Below, one piece after another: positions 59,958-64,000 of a stretch of DNA of 64,000 nucleotides (position 1 is its first letter; each line of letters begins with the position of its first letter). Location: positions 218,700 through 282,699 of the forward strand of contig NZ_JAFCMB010000009.1 of the NCBI RefSeq assembly GCF_018130145.1. Direction: 5' to 3'. The stretch comes from Bradyrhizobium sp. AUGA SZCCT0176. GTDB lineage: Bacteria; Pseudomonadota; Alphaproteobacteria; Rhizobiales; Xanthobacteraceae. A model generated the notes under the pieces. The model was not told where the DNA came from. It made no database searches and saw only the letters and a program-made list of their open reading frames with translations. Made by a program: the position numbers and the translations under genes.

Positions 59958-61292
59958 CTACGCCCTCAGCGTCTCCAGGAACCGCACCGGCTCGCCGGTC
60001 GATGGCGTCGTCAGTTCGCCCTGCCACATCACGCGCTTGCCGCGCACGAAGGTGCCGACCGGCCAGCCGGTGACGCGCATGCCGTCATAGGGCGTCCAGC
60101 CCGCCTTCGAAGCCACCCATTTGTTGGTGATGGTCTCAGAGCGCTTGAGATCGACGATCGTGAAGTCGGCATCATAGCCGGCGGCGATGCGGCCCTTGGT
60201 CGCGATGTTGTAGAGCCGCGCGGGGCCGGCACTGCTGAGATCGACGAAACGCTGCAGCGACAAGCGCCCGGCGTTGACGTGGTCGAGCATGACAGGCACC
60301 AGCGTCTGCACACCCGTCATGCCAGAGGGCGAGGCCGGATAGGTTTTTGCCTTCTCCTCCAGCGTATGCGGCGCGTGGTCGGAGCCGAGCACGTCGATGA
60401 TGCCCTGCTCGATGCCGTACCAGATGCGGTCGCGGTGATCGGCCGAGCGCACCGGCGGATTCATCTGGGCGTGGGTGCCGAGCCGCTCGTAGCATTCGGG
60501 CGCCACCAGCGTCAGGTGATGCGGCGTCGCCTCGCAGGACGCAACGTCCTTGTGGTCGCGCAGATAGTCGATCTCCTGCTTGGTCGAGATATGCAGCACG
60601 TGAATCCGCTTGCCACTCTCGCGGGCAATATTCACCAGCCGCTGCGTCGCCATCAACGCCGCGGTCTCGTCGCGCCACACCGGGTGCGAACGCGGATCGC
60701 CTTCGATGCGCAGCGACTTGCGCTCGTTGAGGCGGTATTCATCCTCGGCATGGAACGCGGCGCGGCGCTTGATGACGGCAAAAATGCGCCGCAGGCTTTC
60801 GTCGTCCTCGACCAAGAGCGCGCCGGTCGAGGAGCCGATGAACACCTTGACGCCAGCGCAACCCGGCGCGCGTTCCAGTTCCGGCAGATCGGCGACGTTG
60901 TCGCGGGTGCCGCCGATGAAAAACGCAAAGTCGCAATGCATGCGATGATGGGCGCGCCTGATCTTGTCGCTGAAGGTCGCCTCGGTGACGGTCAGGGGAT
61001 CGGTGTTCGGCATTTCGAACACGGCGGTGACCCCGCCCATCACGGCGCTGCGCGATCCTGTTTCCAGGTCTTCCTTCTGGGTCAGGCCCGGCTCGCGGAA
61101 ATGCACCTGGGTGTCGATCACGCCGGGCAGGATGTGCAGGCCCTTGCAGTCGATCGTCTCGGCGGCGGACGCCTGCCCGAGCCCGCCGATCGCGGCGATC
61201 CGGCCATTGGAAATGCCGATGTCGCGGATGGCCTCGCCGTCCTGATTGACCACGGTGCCGGATTTTAGAATGGTATCAAATCGCTGATTCAT
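59958..61292 (-). CDS. Dihydroorotase-family amidohydrolase
   Basis: 444 residues. Metal-binding DTQVHFREPG, the carboxylated-Lys candidate in GVKVFIGSSTGALLV, HVLHISTKQEIDYL, and DVLGSDHAPHTLEEKAKTYP are all present. Class I dihydroorotases close or open dihydroorotate in pyrimidine synthesis; allantoinase and hydantoinase are the near alternatives. The HFREPG and SDHAPH forms favour dihydroorotase. No pyr gene is adjacent, so the symbol is left open (pyrC-like). Confidence 0.87.
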   Translation of the reverse strand: MNQRFDTILKSGTVVNQDGEAIRDIGISNGRIAAIGGLGQASAAETIDCKGLHILPGVIDTQVHFREPGLTQKEDLETGSRSAVMGGVTAVFEMPNTDPLTVTEATFSDKIRRAHHRMHCDFAFFIGGTRDNVADLPELERAPGCAGVKVFIGSSTGALLVEDDESLRRIFAVIKRRAAFHAEDEYRLNERKSLRIEGDPRSHPVWRDETAALMATQRLVNIARESGKRIHVLHISTKQEIDYLRDHKDVASCEATPHHLTLVAPECYERLGTHAQMNPPVRSADHRDRIWYGIEQGIIDVLGSDHAPHTLEEKAKTYPASPSGMTGVQTLVPVMLDHVNAGRLSLQRFVDLSSAGPARLYNIATKGRIAAGYDADFTIVDLKRSETITNKWVASKAGWTPYDGMRVTGWPVGTFVRGKRVMWQGELTTPSTGEPVRFLETLRA

Positions 61293-61390
61293 CGGTCCTC
61301 GACGCCCGTTTTAGGCTGCCTCTCGGGCTTGTTGACGGCACCTTAGCGCCTTAACTTCCCATGTGATATCCGGCACCTGTGTTTCCCCAG

Positions 61391-61438
61391 GAACTTGAAC
61401 GAGAACTTGAACGAGAAGTTGCAAGAGAACTTCCAGCG
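61391..61438. repeat. Four tandem 12-bp units upstream of ygfZ
   Basis: GAACTTGAACGA twice exactly, then GAAGTTGCAAGA and GAACTTCCAGCG. In the ygfZ frame they read ELER, ELER, EVAR, ELPA. They lie 40-87 bases before the chosen ygfZ start; an in-frame GTG at 61379 would include them. Confidence 0.75.
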
Positions 61439-61477
61439 AAATTCAAGAAGAACCTCCAAAATAGGCCTTTTCAGCGC

Positions 61478-62359
61478 ATGAAAGCAGCGTTTCTTACCGA
61501 CCGGGGCGTGGTCAAGGTTTCGGGCGAGGACGCCCGCAATTTCCTCAACGGCCTCGTTACGACCGACGTTACGCTGCTGCGGCCGGGCCTTGGCCGGTTC
61601 GGCGCACTGCTGACCCCGCAGGGCAAGATAACAGCGGATTTCCTGATCACGGAGGCTTCCAGCGGCCATGGCGGCGGCTTCCTGATCGACCTGCCGCGCC
61701 CATTGGCAAAAGGCCTCGCCGACAAGCTCGGCTTCTACAAGCTGCGTGCCAAGGTCGCGGTGGAAAACCTCTCCGACAGCCTCGGCGTGCTCGCGGTGTG
61801 GGACGGCGAGCCCTCGATGAAGCCTGATCTTGCTTTCGCCGACCCGCGCAACGAAACGCTCGGTTGGCGCATCCTGGTTCCCGAAGAGCTCAAGCAGAAA
61901 GTCGCCGATTTGATCGGCGCAGAACTCGTCGGTGAAGCCGCCTATGAGGTCCGCCGCGTCGCCGCGGGCGTGCCGCGCGGCGGACTCGATTTCATGTACA
62001 GCGACGCGTTTCCGCACGAGACCAATATGGACCGCCTGCACGGCATCGATTTCGACAAGGGCTGTTACGTCGGGCAGGAGGTGGTGTCGCGGATGCAGCA
62101 TCGCGGCACCGCGCGCACCCGCGCGGTTCGGGTCACGCTGGAAGATTTCTCGCCCGAGGCCGGCATCCCCGTTGTCGCCGGCGACAAGCCGGTCGGCACC
62201 ATGGGATCGACCGCCGGCGGCCACGGCATCGCGCTGGTGCGGACCGATCGCGTCGCCGACGCGCTCGACGCCGGCCTGACGCTGTCGGCCGGCGGGCTTG
62301 CGATCCGCCTCACCGATCCGAACGACGTGCGCACGCCGCCGAAGCAGACCGTCGCATGA
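61478..62359 (+). CDS. ygfZ: Folate-binding protein YgfZ (Fe-S cluster maturation)
   Basis: 293 residues from ATG 61478, beginning MKAAFLTDRGVVKVSGEDAR as is typical. The family signature is DFDKGCYVGQEVVSRMQHRG with the key Cys. It belongs to the GcvT fold and uses folate in repair or assembly of Fe-S clusters. A longer start at GTG 61379 would add a Glu/Arg-rich repeat; I judge it less likely. Confidence 0.93.
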   Translation: MKAAFLTDRGVVKVSGEDARNFLNGLVTTDVTLLRPGLGRFGALLTPQGKITADFLITEASSGHGGGFLIDLPRPLAKGLADKLGFYKLRAKVAVENLSDSLGVLAVWDGEPSMKPDLAFADPRNETLGWRILVPEELKQKVADLIGAELVGEAAYEVRRVAAGVPRGGLDFMYSDAFPHETNMDRLHGIDFDKGCYVGQEVVSRMQHRGTARTRAVRVTLEDFSPEAGIPVVAGDKPVGTMGSTAGGHGIALVRTDRVADALDAGLTLSAGGLAIRLTDPNDVRTPPKQTVA

Positions 62360-62369
62360 GCAAAGTCCG

Positions 62370-62996
62370 ATGAGCCGCTCTGCACGCCTGCATACCGACG
62401 GCAAGACCCGCTGCCCGTGGCCGGGCGAAGATCCGTTCTACATGGCCTATCACGACACCGAATGGGGCGTGCCTGAATATGACGACCGCGCGCTGTACGA
62501 AAAGCTGATCCTCGACGGTTTTCAGGCCGGCCTTTCCTGGATCACGATCCTGCGCAAGCGCGAGAACTTTCGCAAAGCCTTCGACGATTTCCAGCCGGAG
62601 AAGATCGCGCGCTACAGCGAGAAGAAAGTCCACGCGCTGATGAACGATGCCGGCATCGTCCGCAACCGCGCCAAGATCGAAGGCGCCGTGAACAGCGCCA
62701 AGGGCTATCAAAAGATCATGGAAGAAGGCGCGGGCTTCTCGAAATTCCTGTGGGACTTCGTCGACGGCAAGCCGAAGGTGAATCAGTTCAAGACCACCGC
62801 CAGCGTGCCGGCTTCGACGCCGCTGTCGATCAAAATATCGAAGGAGCTCGGCGCGCGCGGATTCAAGTTCGTCGGCCCGACCATCGTCTACGCCTTCATG
62901 CAGGCCACCGGCATGGTCAACGACCATCTGGTCACGTGCTTCTGCCACGAGACCTGCAGCGGTCAACATCGCAAGCCCCGCCTCAAGGTCAAATGA
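62370..62996 (+). CDS. tag: DNA-3-methyladenine glycosylase I
   Basis: 208 residues from ATG 62370. Zinc-site residues appear as Cys in TRCPWPG, His in YHDTEWGVP, and the C-terminal NDHLVTCFCH. The helix-hairpin-helix core carries LILDGFQAGLSWITILRKRE. It excises 3-methyladenine from alkylated DNA. It is 10 bp after ygfZ and overlaps the next gene by 4 bp, so the three form an operon. Confidence 0.94.
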   Translation: MSRSARLHTDGKTRCPWPGEDPFYMAYHDTEWGVPEYDDRALYEKLILDGFQAGLSWITILRKRENFRKAFDDFQPEKIARYSEKKVHALMNDAGIVRNRAKIEGAVNSAKGYQKIMEEGAGFSKFLWDFVDGKPKVNQFKTTASVPASTPLSIKISKELGARGFKFVGPTIVYAFMQATGMVNDHLVTCFCHETCSGQHRKPRLKVK

Positions 62997-63616
62997 CGCC
63001 AAGAAGAACATCTGGCAAATCTTCCGATGTCTCGACCCGGGCCTGGCAGCGGATGCTGTCGGGACGGCGGCTCGATCTGCTCGACCCCTCGCCGCTCGAC
63101 ATCGAGGTCGCCGATATCGCCCATGGCCTCGCCCGCGTCGCGCGCTGGAACGGCCAAACCAGCGGCGCGCATATCTTTTCGGTGGCGCAGCACACGCTGC
63201 TGGTGGAGGCGGTGCTGCGCGAGCAGATGCCGCGTGTCGATCTCAAATTCCGGCTCGCCGCATTGCTGCACGATGCGCCGGAATACGTGATCGGCGACAT
63301 GATCTCGCCGTTCAAGGCGGTGATCGGCGGCGATTACAAGGTGGTGGAGAAACGCCTGCTGGCGGCGATCCATATCCGCTTCGGCCTGCCGCCGGTACTG
63401 GCGGATGCCATCACGCAGGCGATCAAGGCCGCCGACCGCGGCGCGGCCTATCTCGAAGCCACCCATCTGGCAGGCTTTGCCGAGGCCGAGGCGAAACGCC
63501 TGTTCGGCAAGGATCCCGGCCTGCCCGAACCAACCGTGCGCGAATATCTGACGCCATGGACCGCAGCCAAGGCGGAGAAGCAGTTCCTGGCGCGGTTTGG
63601 CGCGGTCGTGACGTAG
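62993..63616 (+). CDS. HD-domain hydrolase (YfbR/5'-nucleotidase-like)
   Basis: 207 residues from ATG 62993 (ATGA overlap with tag). HD metal motif: His in AHIFSVAQHTLLVEA, ALLHDAPEYVIGDMISP with the HD pair, and a later Asp in AIKAADRGAAYLEA. The family includes deoxyribonucleoside 5'-monophosphatase. Position in an operon with tag fits nucleotide housekeeping, but the substrate is not proven. Confidence 0.87.
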   Translation: MTPRRTSGKSSDVSTRAWQRMLSGRRLDLLDPSPLDIEVADIAHGLARVARWNGQTSGAHIFSVAQHTLLVEAVLREQMPRVDLKFRLAALLHDAPEYVIGDMISPFKAVIGGDYKVVEKRLLAAIHIRFGLPPVLADAITQAIKAADRGAAYLEATHLAGFAEAEAKRLFGKDPGLPEPTVREYLTPWTAAKAEKQFLARFGAVVT

Positions 63617-63642
63617 CGGCTGCGTCCCGAGATCTATCAACC

Positions 63643-63766
63643 CGTCGTCCCGGCCTTGAGCCGGGACCCATACTCCGCGGCAGTTATTGTTTGCAGAAGG
63701 TCTCCAACGCCAGCGCTCTAACCGATGGGCCGCGGCGTATGGGTCCCGGCTCAAGGCCGGGACGAC
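63643..63766. repeat. Inverted repeat with perfect 30-bp ends (CGTCGTCCCGG family)
   Basis: Left end CGTCGTCCCGGCCTTGAGCC through CCATAC (63643-63673); right end 63737-63766 is its exact complement. Each end is itself a hairpin (CCCGGCCTTGAGCCGGG). About 63 bases lie inside with further pairing (CCGCGG near both sides). Same family as 4104-4263. 63617-64000 holds only repeats. Confidence 0.85.
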
Positions 63767-63863
63767 AGCGTGTTTGTTGTTGCACCGTGGCCTAAACGCA
63801 CCTTCGCATTCTCGCGGCATCATCTGCCCGAGCTTTGCCAGAAATTCCTTGGCCCTCATGAAC

Positions 63864-64000
63864 AGAGGGCGCAGGGAAGACCGGGTGCGCGCTGCACCCG
63901 CGGTCTCGCGTGCGGTTTGCACAAAACAAAATGCACACGAGCATACAGGGCAGCGGAGAACACCCGGCCTTCCCTGCGCAATGGCTTTACGGCTTATGCC
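63864..64000. repeat. Long dispersed intergenic repeat (second copy, cut by window end)
   Basis: 137 bp aligned without gaps to 4330-4466, about 8 mismatches. Outer stem arms at 63869-63887 and 63961-63979 pair over 18 of 19 positions. Two of the differences from the other copy are matched by complementary changes across the stem. The element continues beyond the window. Confidence 0.85.

Noticed and set aside
61388..61430. A LexA box in the GTTC-rich leader of ygfZ (minus strand).
   Set aside because: GTTC occurrences are 6 and 12 bases apart; the LexA consensus needs 11.

Overview
The window reads as chromosomal DNA of a high-GC alphaproteobacterium, most likely Bradyrhizobium or a close relative in the Nitrobacteraceae. 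Four things suggest this: strong GC bias at third codon positions, an alphaproteobacterial GTTC-N7-GTTC SOS box in front of dinB, many branched-chain-type (Liv/HAAT) ABC transporters and molybdenum hydroxylases, and intergenic palindromic repeats of the kind common in Bradyrhizobium. The genus is inferred from these general features, not from a database search.

Layout. 1-4.0 kb: the end of a LivM-LivG-LivF triple fusion, a sugar-type periplasmic binding protein, and a divergent hemC-like gene. 4.0-5.0 kb: a gene-free kilobase packed with repeats. 5.0-15.7 kb: mixed housekeeping and transport genes (Bcr/CflA exporter, AI-2E family protein, alpha/beta hydrolase, PanE-like reductase divergent from an altronate-dehydratase-like enzyme, a membrane glycosyltransferase). 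15.8-19.7 kb: a minus-strand operon of an orphan Mo-hydroxylase large subunit followed by dgoK and dgoA. 19.8-28.7 kb: an EamA/HxlR divergent pair with a candidate operator, SOS-controlled dinB, an adenylate cyclase, a decayed tetR with surviving operators, a patatin-like lipoprotein, and a TetR/SDR pair with an operator cluster.

28.8-51.6 kb is the highlight: twenty genes, all on the minus strand, seventeen of them nearly contiguous. In transcription order they are: periplasmic binding protein, Fe-ADH-like protein, AraC regulator, LivH, LivM, LivG, a LivF fused to a Tm-1-like (UPF0261) domain, a PEP-hydrolase-type TIM barrel, a 955-residue SPFH/flotillin-like protein with a hendecad-repeat coiled coil, two CoxG-like SRPBCC proteins, CoxM-, CoxS- and CoxL-like Mo-hydroxylase subunits with CoxL split into two genes, CoxD-like AAA ATPase, CoxE-like VWA protein, amidohydrolase, MBL-fold lactonase-like enzyme, and an SMP-30/isochorismatase fusion. 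It reads as an import-and-degrade module for an unknown organic compound: Liv uptake, Mo-dependent hydroxylation, then lactone/amide ring opening. A pair of AraC-type direct repeats lies in front of livH.

51.6-52.8 kb: decayed gene fragments (an ABC permease and a flavoprotein) beside tRNA-Pro(CGG). 52.8-64 kb: compact housekeeping genes (tsaC/sua5-like, FAD-linked oxidase, GNAT, two Nudix, YedK, HAD phosphatase, dihydroorotase, YgfZ, tag, HD hydrolase) with more repeats. A 137-bp repeat at the right edge matches one at 4.3 kb and shows compensatory changes in its outer stem.

No IS element, prophage, CRISPR array or rRNA was seen.
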